IMG/VR virus record: IMGVR_UViG_3300046001_005762
Span: 1 to 42,667 of that record
DNA: 42,667 nt
Source: a virus
Reading direction: 5' to 3' (one strand)
Under the pieces are notes generated by a model. The model had not been told where the DNA came from. It did not search any database and saw nothing but the letters and a program-made list of their open reading frames with translations. Below, piece by piece: positions 9,431 through 17,132 of the stretch (position 1 is its first letter; each line of letters starts with the position of its first letter). The translations under genes were made by a program, and so were the position numbers.

Positions 9431-9760
9431 TTATGATTTTTGGACATATAATGACTTATATTTATTAACTTGATCAATATATTGTTGTAAACTATCCCTC
9501 AAAGGAAAAGGTATTCTTATTATTTCTTTATCAGGAATATTTTCTTCTACACCGCCAAATTGTGGATTTGCTAATAAAATTAACCAACCGTGATAAGGGT
9601 TGTCATAAAATTTTTGACTTAATTTATCTAAACGTGTAGTTATAGTATCGTAAACAACTGATTTATCACTACTTTTAGTAGGTAATATGATATAAGGTAA
9701 TGGTAAATATTTACCATCAAACTTAAAACTCTGATATCTATCATAATATTCTTTTCCCAT
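9431..9760 (-). CDS. Baseplate LysM/gp53-like protein
   Basis: 109 residues. The core TITTRLDKLSQKFYDNPYHG, then WLILLANPQFGGVEENIPDK and IIRIPFPL, has the order and length of LysM-like tail proteins (tail protein X, T4 gp53 type): an Asp/Leu helix, a W that begins the second helix, an N-P turn, and an I-P-x-P strand at the end. Such proteins join the hub to the wedge or bind peptidoglycan. It begins 4 bases after the stop of the 1193-residue baseplate gene and ends 3 bases before the hub gene, so the three are one translational unit. gp53-like and gpX-like cannot be separated by eye. Confidence 0.7.
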   Translation of the reverse strand: MGKEYYDRYQSFKFDGKYLPLPYIILPTKSSDKSVVYDTITTRLDKLSQKFYDNPYHGWLILLANPQFGGVEENIPDKEIIRIPFPLRDSLQQYIDQVNKYKSLYVQKS

Positions 9761-9764
9761 AATA

Positions 9765-12700
9765 TTAGTTTATCCCTTTTGCGGTAACAGTAAAGTCTTT
9801 CTGAACTTTTGTTTTACCTTTATTTTTTGTGAAGTACGCAACCACTTTAATTTTATCAGATTTTGTCTTCAAATATAATTCTTTATCTTGTTGCGCAAAT
9901 TTTAAATTATTTTCTGCAGATTTTAGTGCTTTTTGAGTTGTTGGATTTTTATCATTTTCAAAAATTGCCTTTGCAGTTGCCAGTTCATTTTCTCTATTGG
10001 TAATGATGTTATCCTTTGTTTTAATTTCATCAACGTTTGCTAAACCCGTTATTTCTGATAATAGAAGTTTTAAATTATCATCCGCTGGACCAACTTCAAT
10101 ATCCTCTGATCCAGCGGATTTAACTATCATAAAAAGTCGGTTTTCGGCATTTGCACTATCTTCTTTGTCGGTTGGGTTGGTTTTACTTGGTGCTTTCCCA
10201 CCTCTTGTATTTGCAACTATCTCCTTATCATTTATTATTTTTATTTCTATTGGGTTATCTGATTCAACTTGTTCTGTGTTAGTATTTTTTTCATCTTGTT
10301 TTACTTGATTAATAGTGGGTTGAGTTTTTAAACTACCATAAATAGTTTTAACTTTATCCTTACCAATTAATTTTTCTTTAAGTTGACCTAATTTAACTCC
10401 ATCCACTATTTTTCCATCTTTAACTGTATCGGAACGTACATCATACATTTCAGTATTTGCGTAATAATTAAAAGATACTGCGTTTTGTAACCTATTAATT
10501 GGTCCAACTAATGAATGTCCACCTATTAAATCAATACTTAATTGGACTGAAGCAATCATTGGTTGTACACCAATACCCTCTGGATTAGTATCCCATTTAG
10601 GACCATCATAAGAAATTTGTAATGAGTTTATTGCGACTTTAGTGTGGAAGAAATCCCCAATTCTTAGAATACATATTGGAGGTCTACCAAAAGAAAGGTT
10701 TTGTGGTTGAACACCAACATCTACACCGTCCTTAGAAGTTGGTTTATCGTAGATACTTGGACCTTGTCTCATACACTGATTAAGGAATGTTAATCTACTA
10801 TTAAACCCTTCTGGTGTTATACTATGAAAACCTGCATGAAAATATCTAATCTTTTCAGATATTGTTTTAAAATAGTTTGGGTAATTTGCATCGATAAAAT
10901 CGAAATATGGTCCCTCATCAATAATTAGATTATCAATTAAATTAATTGCCTCTGTTGGATCTATTTCTTCAGGCGTTTCACCTTTTTCAGGTGGTTGTGC
11001 CTCCTTAGAGTTTTCAGTATCATTTTCCATCTGTACATCCACTCTATATGAATTAGCGTCGTTTGTACTAACACTAACACCACTTTCAATTTTTATAGGG
11101 GATATGTTTTTATATGTTTTAATATCTAAATTTTGATTTAAAAAAGTTAATAATTTTTCTTTCAGATCTTTAGAAAATGAGTCTGCCAATGTGGTGGGTA
11201 TTACTGGGTTAACAAAATTACCTATTTGCACCTCTTGACTAGCAAAACCTTTAAGTGTTATTAAAACTTTAGGGTTAGTATTATTTAATTGTTTTTTTAT
11301 AAACTCTAATACCTGTATTTTTATTTTATCAAAAGAAGGTTCATTTATTACCCTTTTAGCTTTACAATTTTCAGTTGATACAGAACAATTTACATCTTCA
11401 TCATAAATTACTGAACCTTTCTCCTGATTTTTTTCAGGTAAATTTGTTTTAGGATGTTCCTTTTCATTTATTTTTTTCTTAACTTCATCTAAATCAGTTT
11501 GAGGTACCACACACTCTAATGCCCTAATAAAATCTTCAGGTGTAACACAACCAGCAAAGAACCTTTCAACAAGGTTATTATTTTGTCCTCTATAACAATT
11601 TATCACTCTTGGGTGATCGACTATTATCTTAAAAGATAAGGATCCACTTCTTTTAGAGTTGTTATATGTGTATACAGGTTCACTTCTACCTATAAATTCA
11701 GTAGGTGTCCAATTTGCACTAGTATTCTCATCAAATGTAAGTTCATAAGGTGGGAACCACATAATTCTACCTTTAGTACCTGTTAATGGATCACCAGGAC
11801 CAATTTCAAATAAAGGTAAATCTGCCAAATTATCTGCCCAAGCCAAATTTTCCAAAGATAACATAAATTTCTTTCTAGTAGTCTTTGAATCTAATATACT
11901 AGGATGATACTTAGGTATCCCATTCTCCATTAAAACACTAAGTGATGCCTTATCTTGTCTCGCTGAAAATCCTTCACCAGGACTCTCCGCGTTAAAGAAT
12001 AGTCCTGTGTTCCTGATTGCGTTGAAATAACTGTATCTATCGTTTACAGTCCATACCCTACAAAAATTAGTATTACCATCTACGTCTATTAACGCCAATT
12101 CTCTAATTGCATTACCTCTACTTATAATCCTATCTTGTTCTTTATCTCTAAAGTATTTTTTAGTTTGGTTAATAAAGACATCGTTTTCACTATTATTAAC
12201 TAATTGTTGTGTTTTATATAATAATGTCTTAGGGTTAAAGTTTTGTTCACCACCAGTTGTCCAGAAAAATTTATTTTCTTCACCTGATGGTTCACCTACA
12301 CCTTCAATAGTAGTTCTTAACCCATTACCAGTATTATCTGTTTCACCATTAAAGTCTTTACTAGTAAATCTTGTGGTTATTCTATTACCTCTGTTAGTAT
12401 TTCTTTCGGTTCCAACATAGTATCTTGAATTAATTCCTGCGTTATCCGTACCTGACAATCTACTATCTTCATATTGTGGTCGGTAACTATTTCTGTTTAA
12501 AAGATTAAATGCGAAGGAGACTTGTTGGGTACTTGTTCTTTCAAACAATACTTTCATTCTCAATTCTGTTGATAGAGTAGGCTCAACTCCCGATTGTATA
12601 TCTAAATTTGATTTTAATAATTCATCACCTGATTTAACACTACTATTATATTCATTCCAACCAACTGCTGCATTTGGTAGTGTATTATAGAATTGTGCAC

Positions 12701-13346
12701 TACCTCTCATTCTATTAACATATTCGTTAACTCTATTACCTATAGGTTGGGTAATATACCCATGAATTAATTGTTCATCATTGGTGAATCCTTCTACTTG
12801 ACCAATTTTATCAATAATTGTTTTCTCCAATTGTTGTCCACCAAGAATACCTAATGAAGTTTCTTTTTGAAAATTTAGTGATTTATATGTATCGATAACA
12901 TTAAAAGGGAAGTCTACACCTTTTTTAACTCCATTATTAATTAATGTGAATTGATCTTGATTATACGATATTGGATAAAATCCATTTGTTTTAGGACCAA
13001 ATGATGTAGGTAATGGATACCATAAAACAGGTGGTACCTTTAATTCGAATGATATGTATTGATCATTTTGTGGTTTATATTTATTTAAATTGACATTTTG
13101 TGTCATTCTAAATAATGTACCTAAAGGAAATAATTTCTTCTCTTCGTTATAATGGATAGGAATATTTTCACTCTGAGTACCCATCACAGGTACATTTATA
13201 ACTTTACCAATGTCTTGTAATTTAGATACTAGTCCTGACTGAACTAATGTTTCGTTTACTGGTGGTGGTAAATTTCTATTTAATAACCTATTCCTAAATT
13301 CTTGTGTAGAATAAATACCTTTATTATAATCTAATATTCCTGCCAT
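9765..13346 (-). CDS. Large baseplate protein with OmpA-like segment
   Basis: 1193 residues, probably a baseplate or tail structural protein. Two blocks look conserved. One is IMWFPPYELTFDENTSANWT followed by FIGRSEPVYTYNNSKRSGSL and FKIIVDHPRV (about residues 520-590). The other is RPPICILRIGDFFHTKVAIN followed by NPEGIGVQPMIASVQLSIDL and GPINRLQNAVSFNYYANTE (about 890-970). Between them, around residues 670-765, ITLKGFASQE and the following LADSFSKDLKEKLLTFL and YRVDVQ recall the OmpA-type peptidoglycan-binding fold. The C-terminal 200 residues are Lys/Asp-rich and low complexity. It heads the baseplate operon, with an ATATTTATAT element and a TTGACT-17-TATTAT promoter upstream. No T4 homologue can be named with confidence. 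Confidence 0.7.
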   Translation of the reverse strand: MAGILDYNKGIYSTQEFRNRLLNRNLPPPVNETLVQSGLVSKLQDIGKVINVPVMGTQSENIPIHYNEEKKLFPLGTLFRMTQNVNLNKYKPQNDQYISFELKVPPVLWYPLPTSFGPKTNGFYPISYNQDQFTLINNGVKKGVDFPFNVIDTYKSLNFQKETSLGILGGQQLEKTIIDKIGQVEGFTNDEQLIHGYITQPIGNRVNEYVNRMRGSAQFYNTLPNAAVGWNEYNSSVKSGDELLKSNLDIQSGVEPTLSTELRMKVLFERTSTQQVSFAFNLLNRNSYRPQYEDSRLSGTDNAGINSRYYVGTERNTNRGNRITTRFTSKDFNGETDNTGNGLRTTIEGVGEPSGEENKFFWTTGGEQNFNPKTLLYKTQQLVNNSENDVFINQTKKYFRDKEQDRIISRGNAIRELALIDVDGNTNFCRVWTVNDRYSYFNAIRNTGLFFNAESPGEGFSARQDKASLSVLMENGIPKYHPSILDSKTTRKKFMLSLENLAWADNLADLPLFEIGPGDPLTGTKGRIMWFPPYELTFDENTSANWTPTEFIGRSEPVYTYNNSKRSGSLSFKIIVDHPRVINCYRGQNNNLVERFFAGCVTPEDFIRALECVVPQTDLDEVKKKINEKEHPKTNLPEKNQEKGSVIYDEDVNCSVSTENCKAKRVINEPSFDKIKIQVLEFIKKQLNNTNPKVLITLKGFASQEVQIGNFVNPVIPTTLADSFSKDLKEKLLTFLNQNLDIKTYKNISPIKIESGVSVSTNDANSYRVDVQMENDTENSKEAQPPEKGETPEEIDPTEAINLIDNLIIDEGPYFDFIDANYPNYFKTISEKIRYFHAGFHSITPEGFNSRLTFLNQCMRQGPSIYDKPTSKDGVDVGVQPQNLSFGRPPICILRIGDFFHTKVAINSLQISYDGPKWDTNPEGIGVQPMIASVQLSIDLIGGHSLVGPINRLQNAVSFNYYANTEMYDVRSDTVKDGKIVDGVKLGQLKEKLIGKDKVKTIYGSLKTQPTINQVKQDEKNTNTEQVESDNPIEIKIINDKEIVANTRGGKAPSKTNPTDKEDSANAENRLFMIVKSAGSEDIEVGPADDNLKLLLSEITGLANVDEIKTKDNIITNRENELATAKAIFENDKNPTTQKALKSAENNLKFAQQDKELYLKTKSDKIKVVAYFTKNKGKTKVQKDFTVTAKGIN

Positions 13347-13364
13347 ATATAATATTTTCTTATT

Positions 13365-13374
13365 ATATAAATAT
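13365..13374 (-). promoter_or_regulatory. ATATTTATAT element (candidate late promoter)
   Basis: AATATTTATATAATAA on the minus strand, 19 bases from core to the ATG at 13346. It is identical over 16 bases to the elements at 2760 and 24236, and precedes the baseplate operon. Confidence 0.55.
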
Positions 13375-13476
13375 TAGGTCTATAAAATTCAGGTGATTAT
13401 TTATTATATAATATATTCAAGTATTCTTGTTTATTTAAAAATATAGAATTATTTCTTGAATAAACTGGTCCTTGCA

Positions 13477-13505
13477 ATAATAGTAATAATTTTCTGTAAA
13501 GTCAA
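13477..13505 (-). promoter_or_regulatory. TTGACT-17-TATTAT promoter upstream of the baseplate operon
   Basis: In the 189-base gap between the tape-measure and baseplate genes the minus strand has TTGACT (13505-13500), 17 bases, then TATTATTG (from 13482). This is the same architecture as the gp32 promoter at 1782-1810. It would give a leader of about 125 bases. The rest of the gap is AT-rich, with only a weak inverted repeat and the ATATTTATAT element. Confidence 0.45.
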
Positions 13506-13535
13506 TAGTAAAATGAAAATATTTTATATTTTTTT

Positions 13536-15506
13536 TTAAACTGCCATATAATCAGAAGATTCTTTACTAGAAGGAACACCTCCATTTCTGAATGTACCAT
13601 TTAAATGATTGATAATTGTTTTCTCAATCATAGGTTTTATAGACGCCATATCCATTTCTTTTGTAGAACCGTCAGGTGAAACTAATTCAATTCTACCTGA
13701 TATATTTAAATTACCAAATTCAATTGTTGACGATGATGCCGTATTGTTACCACCAAATGCCCTATCCAACAACTTATCTAAAGGTCCTCCTTTCTTTGCG
13801 CCAACAACATCATCCTCAGATGTAAACTTAGTTAATCCCCCACCAGATCTCGATAAAAAGTCATTATTTTCTTCTTGTGGTCCTCTATTATTCGTTGCGT
13901 CATCTTGAATTGTTCTAAGTTGTGTTAAAATATCATCTATAGATTCTGTAAAATCAATTTGATTTTTTGATAATAATTCCTTTAAATCTTCTGATAAATT
14001 AATCTCAAATATTTTTTTAACTGTTTCACCTGAATCTAAACCTAAATTTTGTGATTGTTTTATCATGTCTTCTCTTAACTTACCATATTGAGTTTCTTGT
14101 AATGCCGAAATCATAGTTGTAACTTGAGACTCTACTCCCTTAAATAAAGATTCCATACTTGGTCTCATTATATCTTCAGTAATTTCATAAGTATTAGATT
14201 CTGCAACATATCCTGTTTTCATCGCTTCTAAAATATTCTCTAAAATTTTGTTGGTAGTCATTGAGTTATAAGCCATTTCCATAATAGCCTCTTCCTCATT
14301 TTTAGGTGCTGCCAACATTTTTTCTGCTAAATCTACACCAATATCCTCAATACCTATTTCTTTTCCATCAAAATCTACAACCCACTTACCATCTTTCATT
14401 TTAGCCATACTCGCTAAACCATCTCTCATATCCTCATCTTGAATATTTCCTGAAACGTTCATCTTAATGTCTTTAATTTTTGATGATTGTCTAGCAATTT
14501 CTATCATACTATCAACATTGACACCTAATTGTTCACCAGCCGCCTTTAATTGCATTCTTGCCTCGGCAGGAAATTCATATTCACCAGTTTCTTCATTAAA
14601 CTGAATCATATTTTCAGTCATTGTCTGAACTTTCTTTGCCAACTCCTCAGGTTTGTTTCTTGCGAGATACATAGTTTCAAAAGGATCCCCAAATGCTTCT
14701 GCAACATCACCTCCTAACATTTGTAAATTTGCTACGGCTTCTATTGCTGCTTCAGGTTCATAAAACTTTTCTGCCATACCTAACATCTCACCTACATCCA
14801 TTCTCATTTGCACTGCTAATTTAGCCATGTCAGTCATACCTTTTACCCCACCTTTAAATGACATAGTTGACATTTTATCAAAATTATTGGATAATGTTTG
14901 TGCTACTTTACTAGCGTTTAAACCTAATTTTTGACTTTCTACAGTTAATGAATTTAACAATTTATTAGAATTATCAACGCTCACACCCATCAAATCCATC
15001 CTTTCTAATAATTGACCAGCGCTTTGGTTGGTCAAATTTAAACCTTTAGTAAGTAAGAATATATTAGAAACTTCTTCAGGTGAAATTATTCTTGCCCTAC
15101 CACTATTGTCTGCGAATTCTTCCATTATACTTTGAACATCCTGAGCCGATCCACCAAATTTTTGAATTTCAGAAGTTGCCCTATTAAATGTTTTAGTAAA
15201 TTCTTGACTTCTACCTACTGATATACCTATATTTACTGCAGTACTTTTACTAGTTTCTGCTAATTTTTCCGCCCATTCATATTGAGCCTTAGAATCTGTA
15301 GCAAATTTCCTAAATTCTGTAGATATATTTTTTACTGAAAGTACTGCATCTTTTAATAAATTATTACTATCGCCAATATTTTTACTTACGCCAGCAGAAG
15401 ACCTATCAATCTTGTCCATACTATCAGACATTTCATCTAATTTTGTATTTAGTTTATCAATCTGTTCCTGAAGGTCTTTTATGTCTTGTTCTGTAGGTGC
15501 TGCCAT
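13536..15506 (-). CDS. Tape-measure-like tail protein
   Basis: 656 residues; T4 gp29 is 590. The N-terminus is a coiled-coil (EQDIKDLQEQIDKLNTKLDE, about residues 6-40). The middle is almost wholly helical with repeated Leu/Met-rich helices (about 70-480), with no signal peptide and no enzymatic motif. The C-terminus has a Gly-rich linker (DDVVGAKKGGPLDKLLDRAF) and a small beta segment ending at a Ser-rich tail. Its place is the main argument: it follows the gp26-like gene and two small genes and precedes the baseplate operon, as tape measures do in contractile phages. It starts 3 bases after the 48-residue gene. The helical virion-protein reading is firm; the tape-measure reading rests on length, helicity and context. 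Confidence 0.7.
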   Translation of the reverse strand: MAAPTEQDIKDLQEQIDKLNTKLDEMSDSMDKIDRSSAGVSKNIGDSNNLLKDAVLSVKNISTEFRKFATDSKAQYEWAEKLAETSKSTAVNIGISVGRSQEFTKTFNRATSEIQKFGGSAQDVQSIMEEFADNSGRARIISPEEVSNIFLLTKGLNLTNQSAGQLLERMDLMGVSVDNSNKLLNSLTVESQKLGLNASKVAQTLSNNFDKMSTMSFKGGVKGMTDMAKLAVQMRMDVGEMLGMAEKFYEPEAAIEAVANLQMLGGDVAEAFGDPFETMYLARNKPEELAKKVQTMTENMIQFNEETGEYEFPAEARMQLKAAGEQLGVNVDSMIEIARQSSKIKDIKMNVSGNIQDEDMRDGLASMAKMKDGKWVVDFDGKEIGIEDIGVDLAEKMLAAPKNEEEAIMEMAYNSMTTNKILENILEAMKTGYVAESNTYEITEDIMRPSMESLFKGVESQVTTMISALQETQYGKLREDMIKQSQNLGLDSGETVKKIFEINLSEDLKELLSKNQIDFTESIDDILTQLRTIQDDATNNRGPQEENNDFLSRSGGGLTKFTSEDDVVGAKKGGPLDKLLDRAFGGNNTASSSTIEFGNLNISGRIELVSPDGSTKEMDMASIKPMIEKTIINHLNGTFRNGGVPSSKESSDYMAV

Positions 15507-15509
15507 TTA

Positions 15510-15656
15510 TTAAGATTTGTTTTCTTCGAAATCTTTTTTTATTTTTTCAAAATCTTTCTTTATTTTTTCAAAAATTTTCAAAATTTCGTTATATTCCGAT
15601 TTAGTTTTAGAATTCTCTACAATTTTTTTTATATTTTTAGTTATATTACCTAACAT
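15510..15656 (-). CDS. Small coiled-coil protein ahead of the tape measure
   Basis: 48 residues, starting one base after the stop of the 165-residue gene and ending 3 bases before the tape-measure ATG, so it fills the gap exactly. It begins MLGNITKNIKKIVENSKTKS. The second half is a Lys/Glu/Phe heptad run in which the segment IFEKIKKDFE continues as KIKKDFE, so the KIKKDFE unit is repeated. It looks like a soluble helical peptide, perhaps an assembly chaperone for the tape measure. The function is inferred only from position. The perfect fit between neighbours is the best evidence that it is a gene. Confidence 0.7.
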   Translation of the reverse strand: MLGNITKNIKKIVENSKTKSEYNEILKIFEKIKKDFEKIKKDFEENKS

Positions 15657-15657
15657 A

Positions 15658-16155
15658 TTATTTAGTTTCAATAATTTCAAAGGTGGTTTCTTCTTTTAAA
15701 CCACTTCTAGTCTTTTCACCAGAACTAATGTATCCAAACTCATTATAAAAAAGTTGTAATTCACCGAATTGTCTTGACCTTCTTTGTAAGGTTTCATAAT
15801 ATAATAATAAACCTATTCTATAGTCCCAATCATTTTTTTGTAAAATTATATAATCATCGGAAAAACCAACTACATTAAATTTTTCTTGTCCGTAAAATTC
15901 ATACTCAGTTTTTTTAACTGCAGATCTTACTGACGCTTTAATTTTATAAATAAAATCAATAACAATTGAAGTGAAGGGTAAAGTTTCTTTATTCTCATCA
16001 TACATAAGTCTACTTTGTATACGAGAGTTTAATATATCCATCTTTTCTTTAGTCCGTTTAATACTATCCTTAACGTTATCAACGTCATCAGATGATACAT
16101 TTTCTATAAGAAAATTTAAATATTTTACAGTATTTAAAAATTTATTGATATTCAT
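15658..16155 (-). CDS. Unknown tail-operon protein
   Basis: 165 residues, function not recognised. The N-terminal third is helical (INKFLNTVKYLNFLIENVSS, then VDNVKDSIKRTKEKMDILNS). The second half is alpha/beta, with YGQEKFNVVGFSDDYIILQK and LLLYYETLQRRSRQFGELQL. There is no membrane segment. It starts 12 bases after an ATATTTATAA element and leads the unit containing the coiled-coil peptide and the tape measure. A tail assembly or completion role is possible from context only. Confidence 0.65.
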   Translation of the reverse strand: MNINKFLNTVKYLNFLIENVSSDDVDNVKDSIKRTKEKMDILNSRIQSRLMYDENKETLPFTSIVIDFIYKIKASVRSAVKKTEYEFYGQEKFNVVGFSDDYIILQKNDWDYRIGLLLYYETLQRRSRQFGELQLFYNEFGYISSGEKTRSGLKEETTFEIIETK

Positions 16156-16166
16156 AGTACTTTTTT

Positions 16167-16177
16167 TTATAAATATC
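16167..16177 (-). promoter_or_regulatory. ATATTTATAA element (candidate late promoter)
   Basis: GATATTTATAA on the minus strand, between the stop of the overlapping ORF at 16190 and the ATG at 16155. It is a one-base variant of the ATATTTATAT element seen elsewhere. Confidence 0.45.
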
Positions 16178-16189
16178 TTAAATTTGAGT

Positions 16190-16363
16190 TTATTCTTTAG
16201 GAACTAAGTATGAAATAAAATATTTACGCATATAAGTGGGCATAATCAGAATATCTGAATATGTAAATCCCCTACCGACTAAGAATAAAATTTCTTTTAA
16301 AAGATTTTGTTGGTGATTAGATGTCAGGCCAAAATAAGTTTTTATTGATCCTAAGAAAGGTAT
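16190..16363 (-). CDS. Start-less overlapping ORF, possible frameshift extension of the gp26-like protein
   Basis: 57 sense codons open in the +1 frame relative to the gp26-like gene, from just after a TAA at 16366-16364 to a TAA at 16192-16190. The last 42 codons lie past the end of that gene. The translation looks like real protein: SNHQQNLLKEILFLVGRGFT, then YSDILIMPTYMRKYFISYLV and PKE. There is no ATG, GTG or TTG until the Met of IMPTYM, so 40 coding-looking residues would be untranslated without a frameshift or a non-standard start. Candidate +1 sites are CTT-AGG (16355-16350) and TTT-TGG (16334-16329). T4 has gene 51 next to gene 26, and other phages make frameshifted tail chaperones just before the tape measure. 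A sequencing or assembly indel is the main alternative. Confidence 0.6.
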   Translation of the reverse strand: MPFLGSIKTYFGLTSNHQQNLLKEILFLVGRGFTYSDILIMPTYMRKYFISYLVPKE

Positions 16364-17096
16364 TTACGGACTCTCCCCCCTGAGTCCGAGCAGTAACACT
16401 AAAGTTTATTCCTGGTTCAATATCAACAATATATTTGTTTAAACCTCTTATATCCATCAATGGTAAAGATTTTAAAATATTGGAAATTTTAATTTTATCT
16501 CTTTCACCATCAATTGACATTATAGATCTCTCTAATCTAAGTGTAGTTTTTGAAGAAATATCAGTTTTATTTCTTTCCATTAATTCTGAATCTAATAAAT
16601 CTATTTCTTCCTCATCTTTACCAGTTAAAAATCTAAATTTAATATTTTTATTACATTTTGGTAATAAAAAATCAAAAAACCCATTTTCATCAGGTTTTAC
16701 TGTTAATTTTTTCTGTTCTAATTTAGTTAAATCAATTTCCCCCTCGACCACTTTTTTAGTAATTGGGTGAATAACTGGTTGCACATAATTTTCTCCAAAG
16801 GCAGAAACCCTTAAAAATAAAACTATTGCCATCCTATCACCTTCTAAAAGTAACTTATGATCAAAACCTAAATCTTTTACTTTTCTTTCAATTAAAACAT
16901 CAATTAATCTACCACCCGCCAAAATATTTGGTGATGTAAGTACATTTTCATCGTATGCTGTTAAAAATTCAACTTTAACGCTAGATTTTTTATTAGGATA
17001 TAATAAACCTTGCGAAGGCAATTCTAATACATCATAAGGTACCTTATACTCATCAGGCACATAATTTGGGTCCATAAAACTTTGTCTTTCTTCCAT
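16317..17096 (-). CDS. gp26-like baseplate hub/tail assembly protein
   Basis: 259 residues, a little longer than T4 gp26 (208). The opening VPYDVLELPSQGLLYPNKKS is the signature I associate with this family in T4-like phages. It continues with VEFLTAYDENVLTSPNILAG and a helical middle, and closes with NTFLRINKNLFWPDI. The C-terminal FWP is typical of tail assembly chaperones. It would act in hub assembly, not necessarily as a virion component. The 3' end overlaps the +1-frame ORF by 47 bases, and a run of six G (16380-16375) interrupts otherwise AT-rich sequence. It sits 36 bases after the stop of the 701-residue gene. Confidence 0.65.
   Translation of the reverse strand: MEERQSFMDPNYVPDEYKVPYDVLELPSQGLLYPNKKSSVKVEFLTAYDENVLTSPNILAGGRLIDVLIERKVKDLGFDHKLLLEGDRMAIVLFLRVSAFGENYVQPVIHPITKKVVEGEIDLTKLEQKKLTVKPDENGFFDFLLPKCNKNIKFRFLTGKDEEEIDLLDSELMERNKTDISSKTTLRLERSIMSIDGERDKIKISNILKSLPLMDIRGLNKYIVDIEPGINFSVTARTQGGESVNTFLRINKNLFWPDI
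16329..16355 (-). promoter_or_regulatory. Candidate +1 frameshift sites CTT-AGG and TTT-TGG
   Basis: Both are in the zero frame of the gp26-like gene and inside the overlap. CTT-AGG matches the first six bases of the Ty1 +1 site, with AGG likely to be slow. TTT-TGG lets tRNA-Phe re-pair perfectly on UUU one base on. Either would join the last gp26-like residues to the extension ORF. The upstream G6 run cannot be the site for this frame, because the +1 frame hits TAA at 16366. Confidence 0.3.
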
Positions 17097-17132
17097 ATTA
17101 TAAAACTAATTAATTTTTATTAAAAGTAAATA

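Noticed and set aside
13414-13462. Inverted repeat TATTCAAG/CTTGAATA in the 189-base gap
   Set aside because: Only 8 pairs, a 33-base loop and no T tract; expected by chance in such AT-rich DNA.
15517-15699. 60-codon plus-strand frame rich in Phe and Ser
   Set aside because: It is the antisense shadow of the 48-residue coiled-coil gene, whose fit between neighbours is better evidence.
16375-16380. Run of six G as the frameshift site for the gp26-like gene
   Set aside because: The extension ORF is in the +1 frame, which meets TAA at 16366-16364 before reaching it; a slip here cannot produce the extension.
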